This document shows, in pieces, positions 12,400-22,466 of a DNA stretch of 64,000 nt. Under the pieces are notes generated by a model that was not told where the DNA came from, did not search any database, and saw only the letters and a program-made list of their open reading frames with translations. The stretch comes from Diphasiastrum complanatum (Eukaryota > Streptophyta > Lycopodiopsida > Lycopodiales > Lycopodiaceae): the NCBI GenBank assembly GCA_029204225.1, contig CM055103.1, forward strand, positions 27,438,315 to 27,502,314, read 5' to 3'. Made by a program: the position numbers and the translations under genes. The stretch's first letter is position 1. Each line of letters opens with the position of its first letter.

Positions 12400-12760
12400 T
12401 TATGATGGAATGTGCATGCCGTATGTGGCAACAAAAATCAAAATTGAAAATTAAAAAAAAAAAAATCCAAAAAAAAAAACTTTTAAAAATTAAAAAAATG
12501 TGAAAAAAAACATTTAGCAAAAAAGAAATCAGAAAAGAAAAAGCAACCCAAAAAGTTTAAAAAATAAAAATTTGAATAAAAAATAAAAATTTGAAAAACA
12601 ATGCATAAAAAAAAATTCACACGTTATTACTCAAGGGAAGGCTTGTCTTCGAAATACTTTTAACCTACATTTTTTAAGCTTTTCGATTTTTATTTTTATT
12701 TTTAAAGAGTAGTAGTCATAAAAAAAAATCCTCAAGATTTTAATGATGCTAGTTTTTGAG
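12400..12760. repeat. A-rich low-complexity stretch
   Basis: Long A-runs with interspersed AAAATTTGAA/AAAATAAAAA words give low-complexity DNA. No gene is present. Positions 12796-12829 contain a 17-bp direct repeat (TTTTATGGGTTTTTCCA, twice). Confidence 0.6.
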
Positions 12761-13346
12761 AAAAGATGCAGGTTCCATGGTTCCATTCGTATATTTTATG
12801 GGTTTTTCCAATTTTATGGGTTTTTCCAAACATGGGGAAGGCCGTAGGAACTCTGGATAACGAGGCCAATGAAAGAGAGAGAGAGAGAGAAAAGGATGGG
12901 AATGGGTGGATGGGATCAATGGATTGCGCGAAGGCCAACTATATCAACTGAGCAAGCCTTGCTTTGTACCGTGATCGGAGCGATCCCGGCATCCTTGCCT
13001 TATTAGCAGGTTAGCTGCTTCACTTTGTGCTTGTTGAATAAACAACTAGAAATTTTGCTCAATTTATCAGTAAAGAAAGTTTTCATTGCAAAGCCTTGAC
13101 TGTTGATTGCTGGTGTCGTTTATTGTACACAAAAATATGAAGCAGAAATAATGGCATCACCTGTATATATTTGTGTGTGAAATGGTTAGTAGTTGCTATA
13201 CTGGATTAGCCAGTGCTTGTTCTGTAGTTACTTTGATCATTTTTGTTATGAAAGTACTAAGTTAGTATGATTGATTTTGCAAATGCGTATGCTATTGTGA
13301 TCTAATGCTTTGTAGTGAATTGATACAGCGGATAATGAGATTGCGA

Positions 13347-13584
13347 AAAACAGGAAATGGAACGCGCGCTGGCACAAGGGCTAGTTGCATCTGCAAGGGA
13401 TACAGATCTTGAATTTGGGATTCTTGATAGTAGAAGCCGGAGCACAAAAAGAGCTGTCACACGGGTACATTTTGTACAGCCCAAAGTAGAGGATGAATTT
13501 GCAACAAGAAAAGGGTTTCTGACCCACAGCGTAGGTCAGAACAACGGTGCCTTCATTCCAGGTTTTCCTCACTTTCCGCTTTGA
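13347..13584 (+). other. Possible exon fragment upstream of the PPR gene
   Basis: After a plausible acceptor (TTGATACAG at about 13321-13329) there is a frame with balanced composition (LAQGLVASARDTDLEFGILD, then TKRAVTRVHFVQPKVEDEF). It reads more like protein than its surroundings but matches nothing I recognise. It could be a 5' exon of an upstream gene, an exon of the PPR transcript, or a captured exon. The right end runs into an imperfect ~105-bp tandem duplication (about 13533-13737), which argues against continuous coding. Confidence 0.25.
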
Positions 13585-13737
13585 AGCTTCAATTCAAACC
13601 TTCACTTCTTTCCTATCCGGTTAGGACTATATTCTTGCTTTAGTTCAAAATAATGGTGTTTGCATTCCAGGGTTTTCTCACATTCCACTCTGAACCCTAA
13701 CTTGAAACCTTCACTTTTTCTCTATCCAGCTACGAAT
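13533..13737 (+). repeat. Imperfect tandem duplication, two ~105-bp units
   Basis: Units about 13533-13640 and 13641-13737 share GGTG..T.CATTCCAGG.TTTTC, then CCTTCACTT and TCTATCC blocks. They lie in the 5' flank of the PPR gene. Function is not evident. Confidence 0.5.
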
Positions 13738-14425
13738 CCAAGCTTTTTTCAGGTTTTGGCATACAATCACTACAAATTGAACACTTGACAGGCTGTTCAA
13801 ATTTAGGTTTTATATAGACAAACCTCATGCACCATTTGCTTATTGGACCAAATGAGGCCTTTTGCCTCCATGCGGCATGTGCACCGCTGCACCTTAAAAA
13901 AACTGTGCAATACTAACATTTTGGCTCTTTGAATCAGCTAAGAAGTGATTTTGATTCTCAGTATTATTGAAGCATTCAGGAATTTGCAAACCCTATTTCT
14001 GACACTTTCAGCAACTTTCCATGCCATTCGATCTAAAGCTTGCATTTAGGGCTTTTGGATATCTGTCCTTCAACCCTTTAGAGCTTCAAGGAGTACAAAT
14101 GAATGTTAGATTAAAAGTTTTCAAATAGTTAGTGAGCTCCCTTGGTTTTTGGCAGGCCAGAGGAGAAACTCAGAGCAGCTCTGGTTGAAATTCTTCTCGG
14201 ATCCTTCGTTGTGGTGGGATCATAGATTTTACAAGGTGAAGCTTTACAGAAATCCCTATATAACTTATTGAGAATGTCTGGTCCATCAGAGTGGAGGTTC
14301 CTGATGAGTGAACTGGTTGTGGACTTTGTTTAAACTAGACAAACACAAAATACCCAGATTTCAAACACAAGAACACAGAGGAAGCTCTATGGATTAAGGC
14401 CAAGTCGACTCCTCAATGGGTGAAT

Positions 14426-17209
14426 ATGAAACTGGCTGCAATACCACCAGGAACAGTGGAGCAAAGTATCTATTGTTGCAATGTAGCAATTACAAGATAC
14501 TTGCAAGATGGGGAAAGTGTAAAGGCACTGCAACTCTTCCAACAACTACGAACACAAGCTGCGAAACCAGATAGATTCACTTTTGTAGGTGTACTAAAGG
14601 CATGCTCAGTATTGATGACGCCAGAAGAGGGAAGGTGTGTTCATGCACAAGCAATTCTTAGTGAGTGCAAGGATGACATCTTTGTGGGGAGTTCCTTGGT
14701 CGACATGTATTCGAAGTGCAGGAGCATCGAAGATGCTGCCAGAGTTTTCGCCAATGTGCCGACACATGATGTGGTATCTTGGAATGCAATGATTTTGGGG
14801 TATGTCAAGTGTGGACAGGCTGAAAAAGCATTGTATCTTTTTGGTCAAATGACTAGGGAATTTGTGCAACCAGACATGGTGACCTTTGTAGGAGTTATAA
14901 ATGCATGTGCAAGTGTGGCATCCCTGGAAGAGGGCAAACGTGTCCATTTAGAAGTAAATCAAAATGGATATGCATCAGATGTTGCTGTGGGAAATGGGCT
15001 AATTGACATGTATGCAAAGTGTGGGAGCATAATGCTTGCTAGAAAAGTATTTGAGAAAATGCACATGCGTGATGTGGTTTCTTGGAATACTATGATTGGT
15101 GGCTATGTCAAGCTTGGGCAGGGGGAGAAGGCATTGATTTTATATCAAGAGATGCAGCAAAAGCAGATACAGCCCAACAGAGTTACTTTTGTTTCCATTC
15201 TTAATGCTTGTGCTAGCAAAGCAGAAATAAAAGAGGGGAGGTGTATCCATGCCCAAGTTATCCAGAATGGATTTGGAACAGATGTCTCTGTCGCAAATTG
15301 CTTGATTGACATGTATTCCAAATGTGGGTGTATGAAGGATGCTCTCAAAGTTTTTGACAATATGCCGACACGTGATGTGGTTTCTTGGAGTGCCATCATT
15401 GGTGGATATGCCAAGTCTGGACAAGCTAAACAGGCATTAGAAGTTTTTAAGCAAATGAAAGAGGAATATATACAAGCATCCAGAGTCACTTATGTTTGTG
15501 TCCTTAATGCGTGTGGTAGCTTAGCTTCTCTGGAAGAGGGCAGGCGTATCCATGCAGAGGCTATTCAAAGGGGATTTGAGCTAGATATTACCATTAGAAA
15601 TTGCCTTATTGACATGTATTTGAAATGTGGGAGCATAGAGGATGCATATAGGGTATTTGAGAACATGTTGACACGCGATGTGGTATCTTGGAGTTCCATC
15701 ATCCTTGCTCACGTCCGGTGCAGGCAAGGGAGGGTAGCATTGAAGTTATTTAGGAAGATGCAAGAAGAAGATGTGCAACCAGATAGGATCACTCTTGTAG
15801 CTGTCTTGAATGCATGTGCTAGTATAGCAGCCTTGAAAGAGGGCAGGCTTATTCACAAACTTATAACTCAAATGGGATGTGAATCTGACATCTTTTTGTG
15901 TAATTGCTTGATTGATATGTATGCCAAATGTGGGAGCATAGAAGATGCTTATAAAGTATTCAATGACATGAAAGTACGGGATCTGGTTTCGTGGAATTCC
16001 ATGATATTGGGATGTGTGAAATGTGGGCATGCGGAGAAAGCGTTGATGCTATTCTGGCAGATGCAGAGGGAAATGGTGCCTCAAAATAGCATTACCTTTG
16101 TGGGTGTCCTGAATGCTTGTGCTCGTGTAGCTGCACTCGAACAAGGAAAACGTGTACAAGCAGAAGTGACAAAAAGTGGACTTGACTCGAATGTGTTTGT
16201 GGCAGGTTGCTTAGTTGACATGTTTGCCAAATGTGGAAGCATAGAGGATGCTTCCAGAGTGTTCAAAAGCATGCCAAGTCATGATACTGTTTCTTGGAGT
16301 ACAATGCTTGGTGGATATGCCATGCATGGCCTTGGCAAGGAAGCCCTACAACTTTTTGAACAAATTAGCCAAGAGGGTGCTGAAATAGACAACATTACTT
16401 TTGTTTGCCTGCTTTCAGCATGTAGCCGCGCAGACTTCAACAGTGAAGGCCACCATTACTTTGAAAGCTTGAGTCCGGTGTATGGTATATTATCGACAGT
16501 GGAGCACTATACCTGCATGGTCGATCTTCTTGGTCGTTCTGGTTACCTGAATGAGGCACAAGATCTCATCAACATAATGCCCTATCAACCTGACATATTC
16601 GTTTGGATGGCCTTGTTAAGTGCTTGCAGGGTTCATGGCAATGTGCAATTAGCAGAAAGGGTTGCAAAGCAAGTCCTACAAGTGGACCCTGAAAATGCAT
16701 CTTGCTATGTTCTCCTAGCTAACATCTATAGTGCTGCTGGTAAGTGGGGTAGTGCAGTTAAGGTTCACCAAATGATGAATGAAAGACTTGTGAATAAAAA
16801 ACCAGGGAGGACCTGGATCGAAATAAATAACAAGGTACATACATTTGTTGTAGATGATCATGAGCATCCACAGATAGTAGAAATACGTGCAGAATTGAAC
16901 AGATTGATAGGGCCAATGAAACAGGCAGGCTATGTACCAGATGTGAATTTTGTGCTGCATGATGTAGATGAAGAAGCAAAAGAATCATCCCTGCTCCACC
17001 ATAGCGAGAAACTGGCCATTGCTTTTGGCCTCATTAACACAGCTCCGGGCACACAACTGCAGATATTGAAGAACTTGCGGGTGTGTGGTGATTGCCACCG
17101 CGCAATAAAGTTTATCTCTAAGATCACTGGTCGAGCAATGGTTGTAAGGGATTCCAATCGTTTTCATCACTTCAAAGATGGTATCTGCTCATGTATGGAC
17201 TATTGGTAA
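14426..17209 (+). CDS. PLS-class pentatricopeptide repeat protein with DYW domain
   Basis: A single open exon of 927 residues from the first ATG of the frame. The frame is open from 14339 but has no earlier ATG, so a 5' exon supplying a longer transit peptide cannot be excluded. About 21 PPR motifs follow in P-L-S triplets (roughly residues 10-690), then L2/S2, E1/E2, a PG box (KKPGRTWIEI) and a DYW domain. The DYW domain retains the HSE motif, CGDCH zinc ligands and the terminal DYW. The PG box and end are of the canonical type, not the GRP/KP variant associated with U-to-C editing. By family knowledge it should be a nuclear-encoded organellar RNA C-to-U editing factor with deaminase activity in the DYW domain. 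Residue 5/last pairs of the P and S motifs, in order, are ND, SD, ND, ND, NN, ND, SS, ND, SD, ND, NN, GD, SD, TD. The target transcript is not determinable here. Confidence 0.95.
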   Translation: MKLAAIPPGTVEQSIYCCNVAITRYLQDGESVKALQLFQQLRTQAAKPDRFTFVGVLKACSVLMTPEEGRCVHAQAILSECKDDIFVGSSLVDMYSKCRSIEDAARVFANVPTHDVVSWNAMILGYVKCGQAEKALYLFGQMTREFVQPDMVTFVGVINACASVASLEEGKRVHLEVNQNGYASDVAVGNGLIDMYAKCGSIMLARKVFEKMHMRDVVSWNTMIGGYVKLGQGEKALILYQEMQQKQIQPNRVTFVSILNACASKAEIKEGRCIHAQVIQNGFGTDVSVANCLIDMYSKCGCMKDALKVFDNMPTRDVVSWSAIIGGYAKSGQAKQALEVFKQMKEEYIQASRVTYVCVLNACGSLASLEEGRRIHAEAIQRGFELDITIRNCLIDMYLKCGSIEDAYRVFENMLTRDVVSWSSIILAHVRCRQGRVALKLFRKMQEEDVQPDRITLVAVLNACASIAALKEGRLIHKLITQMGCESDIFLCNCLIDMYAKCGSIEDAYKVFNDMKVRDLVSWNSMILGCVKCGHAEKALMLFWQMQREMVPQNSITFVGVLNACARVAALEQGKRVQAEVTKSGLDSNVFVAGCLVDMFAKCGSIEDASRVFKSMPSHDTVSWSTMLGGYAMHGLGKEALQLFEQISQEGAEIDNITFVCLLSACSRADFNSEGHHYFESLSPVYGILSTVEHYTCMVDLLGRSGYLNEAQDLINIMPYQPDIFVWMALLSACRVHGNVQLAERVAKQVLQVDPENASCYVLLANIYSAAGKWGSAVKVHQMMNERLVNKKPGRTWIEINNKVHTFVVDDHEHPQIVEIRAELNRLIGPMKQAGYVPDVNFVLHDVDEEAKESSLLHHSEKLAIAFGLINTAPGTQLQILKNLRVCGDCHRAIKFISKITGRAMVVRDSNRFHHFKDGICSCMDYW

Positions 17210-17646
17210 TTCCAATTTCTAACCTCATAAGTTCATTCTCTTATTGACAACAAATACATTTTTTATTGGCTGCTGATGCTATTGATAGAAAGGGTTGCCG
17301 GATCCAGGTCGCTTTATCACAAATATGGCTACATCACAAACTAGCCATCCTCGACAATCAACATTCGTTAGGTCGGTAAGCTGGAATGTAGGCATCATAC
17401 ACAACAAAAAGAAATTAGTTTATAGCAAGAGAATACTAAATCCTTTCAAAATGTAGGGGAGGCACAACATATTTATCCTTAGCACACTACCACTAGACAT
17501 TATTTATACTTGTAAATTTTTTGGCTCGTGCTTTCTTTACGCGGAGTTTGCAGGACCTAGACACTCGACTACAGATCGCAAACCTTGCAGCAGTCAATCA
17601 AACAAATACAGCACGACAATCAGAGATGGAAAAGAATTGGAAGCAT
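17210..17646. other. PPR 3' flank, no gene
   Basis: This is AT-rich sequence following the PPR stop codon, with no recognisable coding or repeat structure until copia-derived sequence starts at 17647. It probably contains the PPR 3' UTR. Confidence 0.4.
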
Positions 17647-18250
17647 TTGTATTTTGTTTGTTTTGAGTGAGACGTTCAGCGTCTCGCACATTGGCGGCAT
17701 GACGCTCCTCTTACAAAACCGCTATGTTTTGCTCGTTGGCGGACTTTCATGCATAGCTATTCTTCTGCTTGTTACAGATTTCAATACATTGATATTTCCA
17801 TTTGCTTCACGCTTCTATATCTCTGTCTGCGTTGATCCTGTATATATGAATAATCAGACATGATCAATCCAAACTATATTAATCACAAAAAATGCATTAA
17901 GCTAATTCTAACTGATTACGGTTGGCTGTCATTTTCTTCCGCCGCCTTGTGTCTTCATTTCCAAGCTTCATCTTGCGAAGGAGCGTGAAGCATGGACTGT
18001 CGTGCTTTTAAAAAATGGCGAGAATGTCGAAGGTCAGCGGAAGGTCTGCTCATCTAATCCCATTGCTTTCCTGTGTTTTGTCAATAGTGGTTTGTCCAGC
18101 GGCTTTGTCAGCAAATCTGCAACTATGTTTTCAGATTTTATATATTCAACACTCAGCTCTCCCTTCGAGATCATGCCTCGAATGTGATGGTACTTCAAAG
18201 GTATGTGTTTGGTCTTCGAATGGAAGATTGGATTCTGGGATAGATATATC
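17647..18250 (-). mobile_element. Copia 3' end: RNase H tail plus LTR-like repeat
   Basis: On the minus strand, about 18245-18036 encodes a clear copia RNase H C-terminus: NPIFHSKTKHIPLKYHHIRG, then VEYIKSENIVADLLTKPLD, then a stop. Below it, 18002-17647 is repeated at 32165-32520 with about 90% identity and probably represents the 3' LTR or its edge. It lies antisense to, and immediately upstream of, the plus-strand copia that starts near 18.26 kb. Confidence 0.7.
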
Positions 18251-18259
18251 GTTAGAAAT

Positions 18260-18731
18260 AAATGAGTATGCTGAAGTTAATCCATAGGTTACTTTGACCC
18301 AAAAGGTCGAGATTTGTGTAACCATGGGTATTTAGTTATTTAGGCCATCTTAAGTTTGTTTTAAATTCAGTTGGACCCAAATTGGTCATGTTTAGACTTG
18401 TGGGTTTTTAAGGGTCTAATTTTGTTTAGGGGCCCTATCTTGACTTTTGGGGGTGCCCTACATATTTAGTAAGTGGTTAACCTTAGGGTTTGGTGGCATG
18501 TGGCCACATCCAGGTAGAGTACTTAGATGCTCATTGTGTATTCCATTTTGACAGCTTGGCTAAGCATTGCTCTCCATTGCTCTTGTTGTTGTTGTTTTTT
18601 TCTCTCTCTCTTCTAGAGTTGGGCGCCCAGCCTCTTCTCTCTTGTTTTCTGTGGAAATTGATTGATGTGGAGATTGATCGATAACTAGATCTTGGTGATT
18701 GGACTCTTGCTTTCCTACATGGTATCAGAGC
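18260..18731 (+). repeat. 5' LTR region and PBS of the split copia element
   Basis: The LTR ends ...TTTCCTACA at 18719, directly followed by TGGTATCAGAGC (18720-18731), the iMet-type PBS. The left end is not resolved. It must lie between the antisense RNase H fragment (to ~18250) and about 18290. The 3' LTR of this element is missing because pol is truncated at 32.1 kb. Confidence 0.55.
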
Positions 18732-19410
18732 TACCGGATCTGCAACAAGCTTGTTTGTTGGCGCCCTACCAAAAGAGGAGCTTCTCTGCTTTTTGTTGTT
18801 AAATTTCAGCATCTTGCTGATCTTTCCAAGTGGAGTTTGGATCAGCTTTTGTCTCTCTTTTCAGGTTGAAGGAGGGTGCCCAGCATAGATGTTGGAGGAA
18901 TAATTTGTGGCACCCAAAAATCAAAATCTCAAATTTAATTTTTATGCAACCGGTTTTCAGCAAGTTTTGTTTGGAGGACGGCGCCCAAAAATCTGCTATT
19001 GATTTTTAGTTATGGTGTCTCTTTATCTTGCTGTTTTTGTTTTCAGGTTTGCATTTGTGTAGGAGGGCGCTCAAAATTCAGCAAACCCTATTCAAGGTTA
19101 GGTCAACTTGTGGTTGGAAATTTGCAGATTCTCAGCAAGCAGTAGGGCGCTTTCAACAGCCCTATTGGAGTGTGTGTTGATCACACTATTTGGCTTCCTA
19201 ATCAGGTTTCGGTGTAGGCTTCAATCGAAGCTAACGTAATTTTCAAGAAGCTGGTTTTTTTGGACAGCCATCTTTCCATTATCTTTTGGGCACTTTGGTT
19301 GCAGATTGAAAGACATCTTGTGCTCCTACTTTCAGCTCTTTGTTTGCTGCAATTTTTTTGAGTAGATTTGGTTGTGGAAAAGCTCTCTTTCCTATCTACT
19401 ACAAACTGAA
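18732..19410 (+). mobile_element. Copia 5' leader
   Basis: This is the untranslated leader between PBS and gag. It contains several repeats of GGGCGCC/GGGCGCT-like words (near 18623, 18976, 19067 and 19147) but no open frame. Confidence 0.5.
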
Positions 19411-20451
19411 ATGGCTAAAGAATTGGAAGCTATCGGTTCTTTGTTTAGTGAAGATCGGTCGGATGGCACAAACTACTCCTTGTGGAGTTACATGATGAAG
19501 AATCTTCTCATAGCGAAAGGGCTGTGGGATTTGGTCAATGGTGATGAGAAAAGGCCTCCGTCTTTGGCACCTCTTACACTTCGTGGATCATCATCATCAA
19601 TATCATCTTCTCCATCTTCGAAAGAACAAAAGAAGTGGGATAGAAGAGATGCACAAGCACATTCTATGGTTGCTCTTGCTGTGAAAAGATCTATCTTTTT
19701 CACATCTATCTTACCTCATATTAGATTTTGTAAGACATCTAAAAGTGTGTGGCCCACACTTTATACTATGTATAGAGTCAATAATCTAGCAAGAGTGGTT
19801 TATCTCAGAAATCAACTTTCTTTTTTGAAGATGCAAGAAGGGGATCAAGTAACCAATCACTTGACGAAGATCAAGGATCTTTGTGAGGAGCTTCTCAATA
19901 TTGATGAGATAATTGAGGATGCTCAATTTGTTTCCATTACTCTCAACTCATTAACTTCGTCTTATCTTCCATTTGTTTCATCTTTGAGTATCTCTCTTAG
20001 GGGACATCAACTCTCCTTTGATGAACTTGTTGGGCTGTTTCTTCAAGAGGAGCAAACGAGGCAAAATTTTGCGGGTGACACTCAACAAGATGAAGCTTTC
20101 TTCACGAAAGGCAAGTCAAAAGGAAAGGGGAAGCCTCCTTCCAAGGATGAGCAAAAGCCCGTCGGAGGTCAAGATGTCAACACTCAAAAAAAGAAAGGAA
20201 AGTGCCATTATTGCAAGAGGTATGGGCAATTCATCAAGGATTGTAAGAAGAAGCTTGCGAAAGAGACGAGTAAAGAAATTGATACTAGTGTTTCATTTGC
20301 TACTTTGGAGCAAAAGCTTGAAGCTAGTGGTGATCTCTTCAACCAAAACTATGTTTTTGTGTCTAATATTGCTTCTACTAGTACTTCTACATCTATGAGG
20401 AATTCAGGTTCTGTTTTGCAAGTTGCTGATTTTACCCCATTGAATGGGTGA
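19411..20451 (+). pseudogene. Copia gag (UBN2 domain, zinc knuckle)
   Basis: The likely start is the ATG at 19411 (MAKELEAIG...). An upstream in-frame Met at 19372 adds 13 residues. The UBN2-type gag core is clear: GTNYSLWSYMMKNLLIAKGLW near the N-terminus, then the YLRNQLSFLKMQEG and LNSLTSSYLPFVSSLS blocks. A zinc knuckle at about 20203-20244 reads CHYCKRYGQFIKDC, where the usual His is Gln, so zinc binding is probably lost. The frame then runs to a stop at 20451. The protease motif WVIDSGAT lies in another frame directly after, so a one-base indel separates gag from pol. Confidence 0.85.
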
Positions 20452-20622
20452 TTGATAGTGGTGCTACTCGTCATATGACTTCTTGCAAAGAAGCATTCAC
20501 TAAATTAGTGAAAGTGCAAAATGGAAGTAAGGTACAATGTGCGGATGATGCACCTTATTCTATTTATGGAATTGGAATTGTAGCCATCATTCTGCAGCAT
20601 GTGGAAATGCTATTGGTTGATG
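20447..20622 (+). pseudogene. Copia protease fragment, interrupted by element X
   Basis: This contains the retroviral-type aspartic protease motif WVIDSGATRHMTS followed by a typical copia strand (KVQCADDAPYSIYGIG). Homology stops at 20622, exactly at the left TGATG of the element X insertion. The continuation of the same frame is found at 29998, after the insertion. Confidence 0.85.
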
Positions 20623-20740
20623 AGGCCTGCCCTTCCAGCTCATCACTGCCCGAAGAGACTCAAAAATATTGAAAATGAATATGACAGATGGTTGAGATGA
20701 GAAAATCGATGTACCATTAATGTATATGCATTGTCAAATT

Positions 20741-20759
20741 ATGGTTAACAGGGTTAACC
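20741..20759. repeat. Short palindrome near the left end of element X
   Basis: TGGTTAACAGGGTTAACCA has 8-bp perfect arms with a 3-nt centre. It lies about 120 bp inside the insertion and might be a protein-binding site or hairpin. This is inference only. Confidence 0.4.
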
Positions 20760-20895
20760 AGAGTTAATTTTTGGCGCAAAATAGATCAGTGTTTCAAATT
20801 TTCGCCAACACTTTTTCTCAGATTCATGGCTTTTTGTATACGCAAATTTTTAGATTCATAGTTCATTGTTTCAGATTTTTGCATGCAAATTACGA

Positions 20896-22090
20896 ATGGC
20901 GCTATCAAGGAAGTCGTGCTCCTCAATCGACTCTATGCTTCTATTCAACGAGATGGATGATAATGGATTATGGGTGCCAAGAAAATATTCAAAAAACTCT
21001 TGGGTTTTGATGCATCCATCATCAAGAGGAGCATTTCGAAAAAGAAAAAGGTCACAACGATCATTTCGATCTTATTGGAAGGCCAGAATTTTGGATTTCA
21101 GAACATCATCAGGAGGAAAATCTATTTCTGAAATTCTAGTCCAACATGTATATATGCATTCAGAGATAAATGTGCAAGGATTCAACCATCAGGATCACAA
21201 AAAAAGCAACTGTGAGTATTGATATTTTTGATACTTTGATTTTTGTTATTCATAAATATTTAATAGTAAATTTGCCAATCTGATCATTTTTCTCTTGCAG
21301 ATTTATATCCATACAACATAAATGAATGGGAGCCGAGTGGATCTTTAGCAGGTGTGTTAGATGTTATTCACACTGATATTGGACAACTGCAATATCGAGG
21401 TAGAACTGCAAAAGATCTAGCTGATAGTGAGATCTTTTTTTATGAATCAATGTACATTCCTGATACAAAAGGAAATTTTGGACAAATAGTACCAATTCCA
21501 TTATAGTTTTGAAAGTGATGAATGGATTGCACCAGATGCTACAGTTTCAGAATCATTTTGTTGCAAGATATATAATGATGTAAAAAATTCATAAAAAATG
21601 AGCACGGGATTTAAAACAGTCAGATTGAGTTGGTGGTTTATTTCCTTGAATATATTTGTGGATTTCTTTTCAAGTGTCAATGTACACAAAACCCCAACGA
21701 TGTTTGTATGCAAAAATTTATCAAATAGTTTATTATCTGAACTTATAGATGTAGGCTGGGACAAAAGATCAAATGGAGAAATAGAATGCAGAATTAAAAT
21801 GTCTCCCATGTGCTTCCGTTATCAAATTGAAAAACAAATGTTGAGCTTATGCTTTCATTATCAAAGATGAAATTTTTTTTAAGGTAAATGGGTGCCACTC
21901 GATCAAGACTTGGAAGCCAGTGGACATTCAAAACGAAAAAATATTGAAATTATATACAATGATGTCGTTTTGACATGTGTTGAGGTGGAAGAAGATTGAA
22001 GTCTAAATTACATCCGGCGGGAACTATTGCTCCTACAAGATGATGTACTTTCAGACTCCAGATTCATTTTCAATGGTAAACTCGTAAGTA
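20896..22090 (+). pseudogene. Element X gene A, unknown protein
   Basis: Exon 1 (20896-21211) starts at an ATG and encodes about 105 residues with a very basic centre (FRKRKRSQRSFRSYWK). A GTGAGT donor follows at 21212. Exon 2 (21301-21506) begins after TTTCTCTTGCAG, in a phase that continues the frame (YPYNINEWEPSGSLAG...RTAKDLADSEIFFYESMY). It stops at 21506, but one base later another frame continues with YSFESDEWIAPDATVSESF. A further protein-like block (KWVPLDQDLEASGHSKRK) follows at about 21890-22010. The consistent splice phase supports a real ancestral gene, and the frameshift and stops indicate decay. No family is recognised. Confidence 0.45.
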
Positions 22091-22466
22091 ACTGTAAACA
22101 CTCGATCTTTTATGAATAGTTTCAATCAAAATTTTTTAATACAAACTCTGTACTAATTCTAACTAACTATGTATTAGTTTTATGCATGTACGTAAAAGAC
22201 ATGAGCTCGAGATCAAATGCAGAGATATTGGCGAAACAATCCAACTTATGGAAGAACATTGAGATTCACTATCAGTAAATACATCATGTCTTTTTATCAT
22301 TATAGAAAAATTGCATTCCAGTATTAGACTATGGACACAAGTTGATTGTAAGAATCTATTGTGATATCAATAAAAAAAAACCCATAAACGGGTTGTTTAC
22401 AAGTAAAATGATTGTATCTTTTTTTTTTTTTTATGTCTCTCTATTTACAAATAGATCTCTATTCAA

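Noticed and set aside
14606-17170. Several minus-strand frames of 60-114 residues opposite the PPR gene
   Set aside because: They are shadows of the repetitive PPR coding sequence, with no independent support.
18531-18812. Possible tRNA-like or small coding feature near 18.73 kb
   Set aside because: The tRNA-like similarity is the copia primer-binding site TGGTATCAGAGC. No cloverleaf could be drawn.
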